Positions 28,063-37,468 of a DNA stretch of 64,000 nt are shown piece after piece. The translations under genes and the position numbers were made by a program. The DNA is from Terriglobus roseus (GTDB taxonomy: Bacteria > Acidobacteriota > Terriglobia > Terriglobales > Acidobacteriaceae). The notes below the pieces were generated by a model. That model worked only from the letters and a program-made list of their open reading frames with translations. It had not been told where the DNA came from and made no database searches. Position 1 is the stretch's first letter; each line of letters begins with the position of its first letter. The stretch lies in the NCBI RefSeq assembly GCF_900102185.1, contig NZ_LT629690.1, positions 1,736,001 through 1,800,000 on the forward strand, given 5' to 3'.

Positions 28063-29001
28063 TTATGCGCCGATCATGAGAATTGGCAGCGTAGGATTCT
28101 TCGCTCCACCTTCTTCTTCCATGGTGACGCCAAACGTACCCGCAACGACGCCCTTGGGAATGTCAGGCAGAACGATGCTGGCGTAGCCGCGTTCGTCAGG
28201 ACGGAAGGTGCCTGCGGGGATGGGCGTGCGCCCTTCGCCCACGGGAATGAGCCAGAGTTCGTAGACCTTGCCTGCGGGCACCTGGTCGAGGTTTGCGCCC
28301 TGGAAGATGAGCGAGCCCGTTTCTGACACGTACGTGACGCGTGCGTTGGGAATGGGCTGGGAGCTCTGCTTGGTGAGCTGGAAACGCTGTGCTGCGCTGT
28401 TGCGAAGTACGTCGAGAACGCGCAGGGAGTTGTCCGACTCGGAAGCGATGCGTGTTGCCTTCGCGTTTGCAGCGGTGGTTGTCTCTTGAAGCGATTCGGA
28501 CTTGTGCCACATGGTGAAGGTGCTTACAGCGAGACCCGCAGCCAAGGCCCATCCTGCCCATGGCAGAAGCCTGGAAAGCAGGCCGCTCTGCGGCTCATCT
28601 TCCTGGAAGGAGCGGAAGGGCAGCGAGGCCTCTGGAGACGGCGTATAGCTGTCATCACGGATGGCGCTGAGGCGATCAGGCACGGGTTCCGGCGCAAGAA
28701 TTGGATCGGTTGCGATGGTGTGCTGCGCGGTGGCGCGATCTGCGACTGAGTGAACAGCGGAGGCGGACTTCTTGCCGCGTGCAATCTGTTTCAGCAATCG
28801 TTGACGGCAGAGTGCGGGCGGCGTGTGCTGTTCCGGCGTGAGTGACAGAAGAATCATGTCGCCACGAACGTTGGCGAGTTCTTTGCGAGCTTCCGGGGAG
28901 TGCTGCAGAAAATCCTGAAGACGCGTTTGCTCTTCCGGGGCCAGCAATTGCAGGGCGAACAGGTAAAGGTCTTCAGCGGTGACGGGTTGCTGCCGGATCA
29001 T
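28063..29001 (-). CDS. Anti-sigma factor, RskA family
   Basis: Membrane-bound anti-sigma factor paired with the ECF sigma gene just upstream. The N-terminal cytoplasmic zinc-finger-like helical region (about 1-75: AEDLYLFALQLLAPEEQTRLQDFL) should bind the sigma factor; it lacks a clear HxxxCxxC. A single TM helix sits near residues 145-165 (LLPWAGWALAAGLAVSTF), and the periplasmic RskA domain follows (residues about 205-312, AGKVYELWLIPVGEGRTPIPAGTF). The ATG overlaps the sigma stop (ATGA), a sign of stoichiometric translation. Confidence 0.92.
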   Translation of the reverse strand: MIRQQPVTAEDLYLFALQLLAPEEQTRLQDFLQHSPEARKELANVRGDMILLSLTPEQHTPPALCRQRLLKQIARGKKSASAVHSVADRATAQHTIATDPILAPEPVPDRLSAIRDDSYTPSPEASLPFRSFQEDEPQSGLLSRLLPWAGWALAAGLAVSTFTMWHKSESLQETTTAANAKATRIASESDNSLRVLDVLRNSAAQRFQLTKQSSQPIPNARVTYVSETGSLIFQGANLDQVPAGKVYELWLIPVGEGRTPIPAGTFRPDERGYASIVLPDIPKGVVAGTFGVTMEEEGGAKNPTLPILMIGA

Positions 29002-29621
29002 AGCTGCATCGCCTTTCTGAGCTGAAGGAAGCCGGTGCGGATCCGTGTTTTCACGGTGGCAGCAGGTTCGCTTGTGAGCTCGGCGATTTCTGTGTGGGTG
29101 AGGCCGTCGAAGTAAGCCATGTCAAGCGCCTTGCGCTGCTCGGCGGGCAGACGTAGCAAAGCTGCACGGGTGCGTTCAAGTGTCGCGGTGCGATCCGCTT
29201 CTTCTGCGAGCCGGACTGCTGCAGGCAGTTGGAACTCTTCGACCTTTGCGTCTGTTTTCTTGCGGCGCAGCGTGTCCAATGAACGATTGCGAGCAGACAC
29301 GGCAAGCCATCCGCCAAGCGATGTGGTTGCGTCGTTGTACGACTCTGACTGGCTCCAGAGGTTCAGGAAGGTCTCATGCAGGACGTCTTCCGCAGCGGAC
29401 GGATCACGCAGAACGCGGAGAGCTACGGAGTAGACGAGCTTGGAATAGCGGTCGAAGAGTTGTGCGATGGCCGCTTCGTCGCCACGTTGAACGCCGCGCA
29501 GGAGGAAGTTGTCATCGCTGGCCGGAAGCACTTCGCTTTCGCGGGCGAAGGAGCGCGCGAAAGGTTCCGCAGGATTAGGGCGCGGTGTGATGTTGCCGAA
29601 AGAAAATTCTGATGATGCCAT
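28998..29621 (-). CDS. ECF RNA polymerase sigma factor (SigK-like)
   Basis: Extracytoplasmic-function sigma factor. Region 2 (LFDRYSKLVYSVALRVLRDPSAAEDVLHETFLNLW) and region 4 (LLRLPAEQRKALDMAYFDGLTHTEIAEL) are intact, with a linker of about 50 residues. The start is not certain: the ATG at 29621 gives 207 residues, the usual ECF length, but has no Shine-Dalgarno; the frame stays open further upstream. Activity is presumably held down by the adjacent RskA-like protein and released by an envelope signal. Its targets are unknown. Confidence 0.92.
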   Translation of the reverse strand: MASSEFSFGNITPRPNPAEPFARSFARESEVLPASDDNFLLRGVQRGDEAAIAQLFDRYSKLVYSVALRVLRDPSAAEDVLHETFLNLWSQSESYNDATTSLGGWLAVSARNRSLDTLRRKKTDAKVEEFQLPAAVRLAEEADRTATLERTRAALLRLPAEQRKALDMAYFDGLTHTEIAELTSEPAATVKTRIRTGFLQLRKAMQL

Positions 29622-29770
29622 GGGCGTGGAAGAAGTCAGCGCATCCTCAGTCGGTGTGCGTTTCCAGAACTGGATGCGAATCCGCAAAGGCGACCTGACC
29701 TCCCGTTGAGTGTAACCCGCAGGTGTGGGCTTTGCGCAATCTCTGCGAGGATGGAAAAGGAGGCAGAAGC

Positions 29771-30547
29771 ATGGCAAAGGTTCGTTTGGATAAGGCATTG
29801 GTAGAGCGAGGGCTGGTTCCTTCGCGAGAACGTGCCGCGAGTCTTATCCTGGCTGGCCGTGTGCTGGTGGACGAACAGAAGCAGACCAAGGCTGGCTTTG
29901 CGATGGCTGAAGATGCAGCGATTCGCATTCTGGGTGAGGACATGCCGTATGTCAGTCGCGGTGGATTGAAGCTGCGCGGCGCGTTGGATCACTGGAAGAT
30001 TGATCTTGCTGGACGGCTGTGTGTCGACATTGGAGCTTCTACCGGCGGCTTTACGGATTGCATGTTGCAGGCTGGTGCAGTGGCTGTTCTGGCGGTGGAT
30101 ACAGGCTATGGACAGCTTGCGATGTCGTTGCGGAATGATGCGCGTGTGAAGTTGTTGGAGCGCACGAATGCTCGGCTGCTGGAGCCTGGTGCTCTGTTGC
30201 AGGAGGCGTCGTCGTTGGCTGGTGATATCGTGCCGAATTTCTTTTCCATGGATGTTTCGTTTATCTCTGCGTCGCTGGTGATTGCGGCTGTAGTGGCTGC
30301 TTTGACGAAGCCGGAGTCGAAGTGGGTGGGCGAGTGTGTGGTGCTGGTGAAGCCACAGTTTGAGGCTGGCCGTGAATGGGTGGGTAAGGGCGGTATTGTG
30401 CGTGATCCAGAGGCCTATCGCATTGCGACAGAGCGCGTGAAAGAGGCGATCCGTGTGGCTGGCGGTGAGACGGTAGAGGTGATTGATTCGCCGATCACGG
30501 GGATGGAGGGGAATCGGGAATTCCTGTTGTACGCGCGATTTGGATGA
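29771..30547 (+). CDS. tlyA: TlyA family rRNA 2'-O-methyltransferase
   Basis: TlyA-type enzyme: an N-terminal S4 RNA-binding domain (about 1-60: RLDKALVERGLVPSRERAASLI) and a Rossmann FtsJ-like methyltransferase domain with SAM loop DIGASTGGF and catalytic-region VDTGYGQL and FSMDVSFIS. Mycobacterial TlyA methylates 16S and 23S rRNA ribose and affects capreomycin sensitivity; many homologues are labelled haemolysin A. Start at ATG 29771 is set by AAGGAGG (29757-29763). The gene is divergent from the sigma factor gene and 88 bases upstream of nadK. Confidence 0.94.
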   Translation: MAKVRLDKALVERGLVPSRERAASLILAGRVLVDEQKQTKAGFAMAEDAAIRILGEDMPYVSRGGLKLRGALDHWKIDLAGRLCVDIGASTGGFTDCMLQAGAVAVLAVDTGYGQLAMSLRNDARVKLLERTNARLLEPGALLQEASSLAGDIVPNFFSMDVSFISASLVIAAVVAALTKPESKWVGECVVLVKPQFEAGREWVGKGGIVRDPEAYRIATERVKEAIRVAGGETVEVIDSPITGMEGNREFLLYARFG

Positions 30548-30621
30548 GCGATCGGGCACATGGCTTGTCTTTCGAACGATGATGAACTTGGTTCGTAAAC
30601 GCGCTGCTGGTTGGGGCCAAG

Positions 30622-30627
30622 TACACT
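30622..30627 (+). promoter_or_regulatory. -10 element TACACT before nadK
   Basis: TACACT ends eight bases before the nadK ATG, predicting a leaderless or near-leaderless mRNA. No good -35 and no Shine-Dalgarno are visible. Confidence 0.45.
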
Positions 30628-30635
30628 AAACAGGC

Positions 30636-31490
30636 ATGCAGCACGTTGCCATTATTTCGAAACCGCAGAAGCCGGAACTCTTCACACTGTTGCCGGAGCT
30701 CATCTACTTTCTGAAAGAGCGCGGGTTTGAGGCGCATCTGGATGAGACAAGCGCGGCGTATGTGAAGGAACACGGCATGGTGCGTGACACCATGGCTGGT
30801 TGTTGTCCTTCCTTGGTGATTGTGTTGGGTGGCGATGGCACGCTGCTTTCCGCGGCGCGTGCGTTTGCCAAGACGGACACGCCGATTCTGAGCGCGAATC
30901 TTGGTTCGTTAGGATTCCTAACGGAAGTGCCGCTGTCGGAAATCTATAAGACATTCGATGCCTGGCAGGAGGGTTCCTGCTCCGTGGATCAGCGCAGCAT
31001 GATGCATGCGGAGCTGTGGCGCGATGGTAAGGTGTACCAGGCCTGGGATGCTCTGAATGATGTGGTGATCAGCAAGGGCGCGATTGCGCGTATGGGCGAT
31101 TACTCCATTCAGATCGGCGGCCAGAGTGTGGCTCGGTTCCGTGCGGACGGTGTGATTGTTGCCACACCTACGGGATCGACGGCGTACAGCCTTGCGGCGA
31201 ATGGGCCGATTGTGATGGGCAGCGTGGATGCGATGGTGGTGACGCCGATCTGTCCGCATCTGCTGACGCTTCGCCCGATTGTGACGCCGGCGGATACGGA
31301 GATTTGCATCTCGGTGGTGGGAATTGCGGACCAGACTTTCCTGACTGTGGATGGGCAGGAAGCCGTGGAATTGAAGCTGTCAGATGAGTTACATGTCCGT
31401 CGCTCGCAGTATTCCGTGCGGCTGATTCGGTTGGGCGAGCATGGTTTGTTTAATGTGCTGCGGTCGAAGCTGAAGTGGGGCGAGCGGTAG
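30636..31490 (+). CDS. nadK: NAD kinase
   Basis: Phosphorylates NAD to NADP with ATP or polyphosphate. The glycine-rich GGDGT loop lies at 65-69, and the NLGSLGFLTE, NDVVISKGAIARM, DGVIVATPTGSTAYSLAANGPIV and LTLRPIV blocks are the family's conserved NAD- and ATP-binding segments. 284 residues is normal. The N-terminal Rossmann-like half begins directly with strand 1 (HVAIISKP), so the ATG at 30636 is the natural start despite having no Shine-Dalgarno. Confidence 0.96.
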   Translation: MQHVAIISKPQKPELFTLLPELIYFLKERGFEAHLDETSAAYVKEHGMVRDTMAGCCPSLVIVLGGDGTLLSAARAFAKTDTPILSANLGSLGFLTEVPLSEIYKTFDAWQEGSCSVDQRSMMHAELWRDGKVYQAWDALNDVVISKGAIARMGDYSIQIGGQSVARFRADGVIVATPTGSTAYSLAANGPIVMGSVDAMVVTPICPHLLTLRPIVTPADTEICISVVGIADQTFLTVDGQEAVELKLSDELHVRRSQYSVRLIRLGEHGLFNVLRSKLKWGER

Positions 31491-31623
31491 GCCGGTTTTT
31501 CGCGTGAATTGGAATGACCGGCGTTGGCGTGGCTGCAGCTGTCATTACAGGATGTAGCATCAATGCAGACGCGATTCCTTCTGAGTTCTTCCTCGCGTAT
31601 TTTCTTTTCGAGTTTTGCCTTTC

Positions 31624-33552
31624 ATGTTGAAACAGTCCCGCAGTCTTGTTGCCGCCGCAGTGCTTGCGTGCGGCATGTCTCTTCATGCGCAGAAGACGCC
31701 GATTCAGATCACGGCTGATCTGACCGAGGGCGTTCGCCACCTGTATCACGCGGAGATTGATATTCCGGTGAAGCCGGATTCGACTGCGGACCTGATCACG
31801 CCGAAGTGGATTCCGGGAACACATGCTCCGGGTGGTCCGATTGGCGCGATTACGGGCATGGTGTTTACGGGTAATGGCGAGACGCTGAAGTGGCGTCGTG
31901 ATGACGTGGAGCTGGCCGAGTTCCACGTGACGGTGCCGAAGGGTGTGACGAGCATCCATGCGCACCTGGACTGCATTGTTCCAGGACGTGTGACGTCGAA
32001 GATGAGCGTGCTGGAGTGGGAGCACCTGATGCTGTATCCCGCGCATGTACCGGTGAAGGAGATTGCGATTCAGCCTTCTGTGACGGTGCCTGCGGGATGG
32101 GGTACGGGCACCGCGCTGAAGCCGGTGGGTACGGTTCCGACGCCCAAGACGACGGGCGTGCTGGAAGGCGCGCATACGCCTCCTGCTGATGCAGTGACGA
32201 CGAAGTATGACGTGACGACGGTGGAGCAGTTGGAAGATTCGCCGGTGATCACGGGCAAGTATTTCCATGAATTCGCGCTGGCTCCGGAGATCACGCCGAA
32301 GCATTTTCTTGACGTTGTAGCGGATGAGCCGGATGACGCGAAGATGCGTCCGGAGACGCTCGCTGAAATTGGAAACCTGGTGCGCGAGGCCGATGCGAAC
32401 TATGGCTCGCATCATTACAACGAGTACCACTTCCTGCTGACGCTCTCAGATCGCGCAGGCGGCGAGGGGCTGGAGCATGGCCAGTCTTCTGACAACGGCA
32501 CGGGCGAAAAGGGCTTTGCGGACGATGTGCACCAGTTGGCTGAAGCTGACTTGCTGGCGCATGAATTCACGCACTCGTGGAACGGCAAGTATCGTCGTCC
32601 GGCGCGGTTGTACCAACCGGATTTTGCGACTCCGCAGCAGGGCGACCTGATGTGGGTGTACGAAGGCATGACGCAGTACTGGGGCAACGTGCTTGCAGCG
32701 CGTGCGGGCCTGAAGAACGCCGAGGGATATCGTGATCTGCTGGCGCTGTCTGCGGCGCAGTTGGATTACAAGCGTGGCCGCAACTGGCGTTCGACGGAAG
32801 ACACGGGCATTGCAGGAAGTTTGATTCGCGGCGGCAATCCGCAGTGGATGAACTGGCGTCGTGGACAGGATTACTACCAGGAAGGCGAACTGGTCTGGCT
32901 GGATGCGGATACGTTGATCCGCAAGCTGACGGACAACAAGAAGTCGTTGACGGACTTCGCGAAGATCTTCCTGGGCAAGGGCGGCAACACTGGTCCGTTG
33001 ATTGTTGGTTATGAGTTCCCGGAGATTGTTGCCGACCTGAACGAGGTGGTGAAGTACGACTGGGACAAGTTCCTGCGCGACCGCATCAATGGCGTCGATC
33101 CGCAGGTGGATCTGGATGGTATTGAGCGCGGCGGTTACAAGCTGGTTTACCAGGATCACCCGAGCAAGAGCGAACGGATGCTGGCAGGAAGCCGTCGCGG
33201 TGGTTTGAATGTCTGGTACTCGCTGGGGATTCGCGTGACTGGCGAGGGCGTGATTGGTGACGTGCTGTGGGACGGCCCCTCGGACCGCGCAAAGCTGGCG
33301 CCGGGAGAGAAGATTGTCAGCGTGAATGGGCAGGCTTTCTCTGCCGATGCTCTGAAGGCTGCGATCGTGAAGGCGAAGGCTGATCCTGCGCCGATCCATC
33401 TGCTGGTGCAGCAGGAGGACGCGATTCTGCCGGTGGACGTGAACTATCACGATGGCGAGCGTTATGCCGTGCTCGTACGGCAGGAAGGCACGCCGGCCTA
33501 TCTGGATGACATCATCAAGCCGCTGACGAAGCCTCAGACAGCGACGAAGTAG
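31624..33552 (+). CDS. M61 family metallopeptidase (glycyl aminopeptidase) with PDZ domain
   Basis: Secreted zinc peptidase. A signal peptide ends at SLHAQ. An N-terminal beta-sandwich domain (about 25-190) is followed by the catalytic domain with HEFTH (313-317) and the downstream WVYEGMTQYWG carrying the third zinc ligand glutamate. A C-terminal PDZ domain (about 505-620: LGIRVTGEGVIGDVLWDGPSDRAKLAPGEKI) probably binds substrate tails. 642 residues from the ATG at 31624. M61 enzymes cleave N-terminal glycine, and to a lesser extent alanine. A hairpin terminator follows. Confidence 0.94.
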   Translation: MLKQSRSLVAAAVLACGMSLHAQKTPIQITADLTEGVRHLYHAEIDIPVKPDSTADLITPKWIPGTHAPGGPIGAITGMVFTGNGETLKWRRDDVELAEFHVTVPKGVTSIHAHLDCIVPGRVTSKMSVLEWEHLMLYPAHVPVKEIAIQPSVTVPAGWGTGTALKPVGTVPTPKTTGVLEGAHTPPADAVTTKYDVTTVEQLEDSPVITGKYFHEFALAPEITPKHFLDVVADEPDDAKMRPETLAEIGNLVREADANYGSHHYNEYHFLLTLSDRAGGEGLEHGQSSDNGTGEKGFADDVHQLAEADLLAHEFTHSWNGKYRRPARLYQPDFATPQQGDLMWVYEGMTQYWGNVLAARAGLKNAEGYRDLLALSAAQLDYKRGRNWRSTEDTGIAGSLIRGGNPQWMNWRRGQDYYQEGELVWLDADTLIRKLTDNKKSLTDFAKIFLGKGGNTGPLIVGYEFPEIVADLNEVVKYDWDKFLRDRINGVDPQVDLDGIERGGYKLVYQDHPSKSERMLAGSRRGGLNVWYSLGIRVTGEGVIGDVLWDGPSDRAKLAPGEKIVSVNGQAFSADALKAAIVKAKADPAPIHLLVQQEDAILPVDVNYHDGERYAVLVRQEGTPAYLDDIIKPLTKPQTATK

Positions 33553-33568
33553 AACATCAACAAACAAA

Positions 33569-33605
33569 AGAAAGCCCGTCTGCTAGATTTGCGGACGGGC
33601 TTTCT
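33569..33605 (+). terminator. Terminator after the M61 peptidase gene
   Basis: AGAAAGCCCGTC (33569-33580) pairs perfectly with 33594-33605; the stem can be extended by three more pairs into the loop, including one G-T. TTTCT lies within the 3' arm. Confidence 0.75.
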
Positions 33606-33752
33606 GCTTGTTGAAAGGCCGAAGTTTGCGCTTGTTGGCCGGTGTTCGTTTGGCAACGAGAGATTACCGCAACTTCTTACTAGAAAGTGCGTTCTAACTG
33701 ATACGGGCAGGCTGCGACGATCGAGCGGCCACAAGCCCGGCGGAGTTGAGTT

Positions 33753-35144
33753 ATGCAGTGGAACCTTGCCGCACGTACTTTGGGATCGCTCGCGTTTGCG
33801 GCGGTCCTTGCCGCGCCTGTCGCGGGATTTGCCCAGTCTCAACCCGCTTCGACTGCTACGCAGAGCGGAAAGCTAAGCGATGCGCAGGTGGAAGCGGATG
33901 TTCTGAAGGCGTTTGCCGCGGATAATCGCCTGGCAAACCAGTCGATTAACTCATCCACAGTATTTGGAACCGTGACGCTGACCGGTTCGGTGACGGATGA
34001 GGCCTCGCGCACGGCTGCTGAACAGGTGGCGTCGCATGTGCAAGGCGTACAGAAGGTTGTCAGCCAGTTGACCGTGGGTGCTCCGGCGACTGCAACGGCT
34101 GATCCTGCCGATGCGAATATGTTGCCGTCCGACGGTTCGTCGCTGCCTGCAGCGCAGGGGCAGATTATTGCCGCGCAGCATCCACAGACCGATCCGGCGA
34201 ATGGAAACCAGCAGGGCTATGCCCAGCCGCAGGATGGACAGCAGGCTGCTTCGCAGATGCCGGATGGCGACCCGAACAGCTATCCGTTGCCGGGACAGGA
34301 GAACGCTCCGCAGCAGGGAGCGCAGCGTCGTTTGTACTATCGCGACTATCAGCGCCAGATGGCGCAACAGCAGCAGGGTGGCTATCCGCCGCAGCAACAG
34401 CAGGGCTATGCCCAGCAGCCGCAGGGCCAGCCTGGTGGCGTGCAGGTGACGGTGCCCGATGGAACGGTGTTGCCGGTGCGCATCAATCACTGGATCTCCA
34501 GCGGCAATGCGCAGCCGGGATCGACGTTTGACGCATTTGTAACCAACGACATTTTGGCTGGTGGTCAGATTGCGATTCCTCGTGGTGCGACGGTTGAAGG
34601 AACAGTTGTAGATGCAAAGGGTGCAGGCGTTCTGAAGGGTCGTGGCGAATTGACGCTGCAACTGACGGCGCTGAACCTGGGTGGACAACGGATTCCGTTG
34701 CAGAGCCAGCCGTTTGTAATCAACGGACATGACAAGAGCCTGCAGTCAGTGAACTCGACGCTCATTGGCGGTGCGGTTGGTGCGCTATTTGGTGCGGCGA
34801 TCGGTGGCGGAACGGGCGCGGCGATTGGCGCGGGTGTTGGTGGTGCGGCTGGTCTGGGCACGTCGGCGGCTTCTGGCGGCGGTAATGCCAATGTTCCAGC
34901 GGAGGCGATGCTTCAGTTCCGTCTGGTAGCGCCGGTGCAGTTAGTGACCGTGTCCGAGGCTGAGATGCAGCGGTTGGGCGGCTATGCAGGACCGGCGGGC
35001 GCGTATCCGCAGGGTGGCCCGGGACCGTACGGACGGCCGTATCCGGCTGTGGGTGTCGGGGTTTATGCAGCGCCGTATCCCTATCCGTATCGGTACTATC
35101 GGCGCGGATACTATTACGGGCCTGGCCCGTATTACCGGTACTAA
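33753..35144 (+). CDS. BON-domain envelope protein with glycine-zipper region
   Basis: Secreted or periplasmic protein. Signal peptide to GFAQS; one BON domain (about residues 42-108: LSDAQVEADVLKAFAADNRL, VTLTGSVTDEASR), a fold thought to bind phospholipid or other envelope components. Then comes a Gln/Pro-rich low-complexity linker (about 115-230). The second half has a beta-rich domain resembling pilus or conjugal-transfer proteins with a secretin-like PRGATVEGTV, a glycine-zipper stretch (about 330-375), and a Tyr/Pro/Gly-rich tail. GGAG lies seven bases before the ATG. The combination suggests an envelope-stability protein, but no function is proven. Confidence 0.85.
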   Translation: MQWNLAARTLGSLAFAAVLAAPVAGFAQSQPASTATQSGKLSDAQVEADVLKAFAADNRLANQSINSSTVFGTVTLTGSVTDEASRTAAEQVASHVQGVQKVVSQLTVGAPATATADPADANMLPSDGSSLPAAQGQIIAAQHPQTDPANGNQQGYAQPQDGQQAASQMPDGDPNSYPLPGQENAPQQGAQRRLYYRDYQRQMAQQQQGGYPPQQQQGYAQQPQGQPGGVQVTVPDGTVLPVRINHWISSGNAQPGSTFDAFVTNDILAGGQIAIPRGATVEGTVVDAKGAGVLKGRGELTLQLTALNLGGQRIPLQSQPFVINGHDKSLQSVNSTLIGGAVGALFGAAIGGGTGAAIGAGVGGAAGLGTSAASGGGNANVPAEAMLQFRLVAPVQLVTVSEAEMQRLGGYAGPAGAYPQGGPGPYGRPYPAVGVGVYAAPYPYPYRYYRRGYYYGPGPYYRY

Positions 35145-35159
35145 TTTGAACCAGATAAG

Positions 35160-35189
35160 GGCCGCAGCAGAAGATGCTGCGGCCTTTTT
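35160..35189 (+). terminator. Rho-independent terminator
   Basis: GGCCGCAGCA (35160-35169) and its complement (35175-35184) with a GAAGA loop and a TTTTT tract. Confidence 0.9.
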
Positions 35190-35241
35190 GTGTCTTCGCT
35201 CGGCTATACTTTCGTAAGCGTTCGTCCGGGAGGACGAATGC

Positions 35242-37305
35242 ATGCGCGCGTATGTGTTTGTTCGCGCAACATATCCCGATTCACTCTTGAAGGGTTTCCG
35301 TCGAAAGCCAATGATTCGTTCTCTGCAGAAGGATAACCGTGTAACAAAGGCGATTTTCGCCGTAATCATCGGCGTCGCCACGCTTTCGATGGTGCTCTAC
35401 CTTGTCCCCGGTCTGTATGACGGTCTTTCTGGCGCGCCGCAGGGCGTGTACGCCACGGTGCGTAAGCCGGGCTTCTTTGGCCGTTTTAGCGACGCGACGG
35501 AGATCAAGTCGACCGAAGTTTCTCAGGTGGCGCAGAATCTGGCGCAGCAGCAGAACCTGCCCGCACAGTATCTGCCGTTCCTGATGCCGCGCTTTGAGGC
35601 GCAGGCACAGCAGTTGCTGATTGCACAGGCGATTGAAGATCGCGAGGCGGAGCGCCTTGGTCTGAACGCAACTGCTTCCGATGTGCAGAAGGAATTGCAG
35701 ACCGGCCAGCTTGGCCAGTTCTTCTTTCCGGATGGCAAGTTCATTGGCGACGACAAGTATCGCGAGTTTGTGACGACGCGTCTTGGCTTTGCCAGCGTTG
35801 GCGAGTTTGAAGAGAAGGTTCGCCAGGAGCTGACGGGACGCAAGCTTCAGGAGTTTGTCACGGCAGGCGCCGTGGTGAACGACAACTCTGTTCGCGAGAT
35901 GGTTCGCAAGCAGGACGCGAAGGTTAAGTTCGATTACGTGGTGGTTTCTTCCGCAGATATTGCGAAGACGGTGAACCCGATCGACAGCGACCTGGAGAAG
36001 TGGTTCAACACGAACAAGGCACGTTACGCGACCGCTGTTCCTGAGAAGCGGCAGCTTGCATACATCCCCGTGACACTGTCGAACCTACCCGGTGGCAAGC
36101 CGCAGGTAAGCGATGCCGATGTGCAGGCGTACTACAACGCGCACAAGGCTGACTATCACGTTGATCAACAGGTGAAGGTTCGTCACATCCTGATCTCTGC
36201 TCCGCAGGGCGATGCCCAGAAGGATGCAGCGGCGAAGGCCAAGGCACAGGGAATCCTGGACAAGATTCATGCCGGTGGCGACTTTGCCAAGTTGGCGCAA
36301 GAGAACTCGGACGATCCGGGATCGAAGACGCAGGGTGGCGAACTGGGTTATGTGAAGGCCAATGGCCAGATGGTGAAGCCGTTCCAGGATGCCGCGATGG
36401 CTCTGAAGGCTGGCGAGACATCGGGCCTCGTGCACACGACGTTTGGTTATCACATCATCCAAGCTGAGGCTCGCGATGAAGCTCACGACAAGTCGTTGAG
36501 CGAGGTGGCTGGCGAGATTCGTCCGATTCTGGAACAGCAGAATGGAGCGAAGGCTCTGCAGGCGCTGACTGGACAGATTGCGAATCAGGCTGCGAAAGAG
36601 GGCATGGACAAGGCCGCTGCTGCGCACAACCTGAAGGTGACGACCTCTGGATGGCTGACCAACAGCGATAGCATTCCGGGACTGCCGGATAGCGCGCAGA
36701 TGATGCAGGCCGCGTTCACAGGCAAGAAGGGCGATTCGCCGCGATTCGCTCCTGCGGGTGAAGGCACTTATGTTGTGTTCCAGACTGTCGATGTGCAGGC
36801 CGCGCATGCGCCCACGTTTGCTGAGTGGAAGGACAAGCTGCTGAACGACTATCGCAGCGAGCAGGTTCCGCAGATGTTGCAGGCGAAGCTGCAGAAGCTG
36901 AGTGATCAGGCAAAGCTGCTGGGCGATCTGCATGCGGCTGCGAAGGAAATGGGCCTGCCGGTGAAGTCGTCGGATCTGGTCGATCGCACGGGCAATGTAC
37001 CGGATGTGGGATCGATGGGCGGTGCTGCTGCTGTCGTGTTTGACCTTGCAAAGGGCGGTATCAGTGCTCCCATTGCAAACGGTGAAAACGGCGTGGTGGC
37101 GCAGGTGACGGACAAGCAGGAGCCTTCGGCTGAGGAGATTGCGAAGGCGTTCCCGGCTCAGCGTGACAAGCTGGTTGAGCAGCAGCGCGCGGAACTGTTT
37201 GGCGTTTACATGCAGACGCTGATTGACGATTACACGAAGAAGGGCGCTGTGAAGATTCATCAGAAGCCCACACCGCAACCGGCTGGTTTGCCGATTGGCC
37301 AGTAG
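35242..37305 (+). CDS. PpiD/SurA-like peptidyl-prolyl isomerase, membrane anchored
   Basis: Periplasmic folding factor. One N-terminal TM helix (KAIFAVIIGVATLSMVLYLV) anchors a SurA-type chaperone domain (about 75-260) and a parvulin domain (about 310-410: VRHILIS, GGDFAKLAQENSDDPGSKTQGGELGY, FGYHIIQAEA); a second helical chaperone segment ends the protein. GGGAGG (35228-35233) is eight bases before the ATG at 35242, so I keep this start (687 residues), although homologues usually begin at the MIRSLQKDNRV methionine encoded at 35311. A TATACT at 35205-35210 may be the -10. Confidence 0.9.
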   Translation: MRAYVFVRATYPDSLLKGFRRKPMIRSLQKDNRVTKAIFAVIIGVATLSMVLYLVPGLYDGLSGAPQGVYATVRKPGFFGRFSDATEIKSTEVSQVAQNLAQQQNLPAQYLPFLMPRFEAQAQQLLIAQAIEDREAERLGLNATASDVQKELQTGQLGQFFFPDGKFIGDDKYREFVTTRLGFASVGEFEEKVRQELTGRKLQEFVTAGAVVNDNSVREMVRKQDAKVKFDYVVVSSADIAKTVNPIDSDLEKWFNTNKARYATAVPEKRQLAYIPVTLSNLPGGKPQVSDADVQAYYNAHKADYHVDQQVKVRHILISAPQGDAQKDAAAKAKAQGILDKIHAGGDFAKLAQENSDDPGSKTQGGELGYVKANGQMVKPFQDAAMALKAGETSGLVHTTFGYHIIQAEARDEAHDKSLSEVAGEIRPILEQQNGAKALQALTGQIANQAAKEGMDKAAAAHNLKVTTSGWLTNSDSIPGLPDSAQMMQAAFTGKKGDSPRFAPAGEGTYVVFQTVDVQAAHAPTFAEWKDKLLNDYRSEQVPQMLQAKLQKLSDQAKLLGDLHAAAKEMGLPVKSSDLVDRTGNVPDVGSMGGAAAVVFDLAKGGISAPIANGENGVVAQVTDKQEPSAEEIAKAFPAQRDKLVEQQRAELFGVYMQTLIDDYTKKGAVKIHQKPTPQPAGLPIGQ

Positions 37306-37322
37306 TTCTTCGTAATGAAATG

Positions 37323-37355
37323 AAGGCCGGACTCAGATGAGTCCGGCCTTTCTTT
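37323..37355 (+). terminator. Rho-independent terminator
   Basis: AAGGCCGGACTC (37323-37334) pairs perfectly with 37339-37350 around an AGAT loop, followed by TCTTTTT. Confidence 0.92.
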
Positions 37356-37421
37356 TTGCGTTTGTAACGAAGGTGGAATGACCATTCTGGTACTGGTGGG
37401 GTAAATGACGTCACGCTGCGG

Positions 37422-37449
37422 TTGGCCTCGCGTCGTTGCACCGTAAAAT
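37422..37449 (+). promoter_or_regulatory. Probable sigma-70 promoter of malQ
   Basis: -35 TTGGCC (37422-37427) and -10 TAAAAT (37444-37449) with a 16-bp spacer, 19 bases before the malQ ATG. Confidence 0.45.
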
Positions 37450-37468
37450 CGCATCACACGATACGGAC

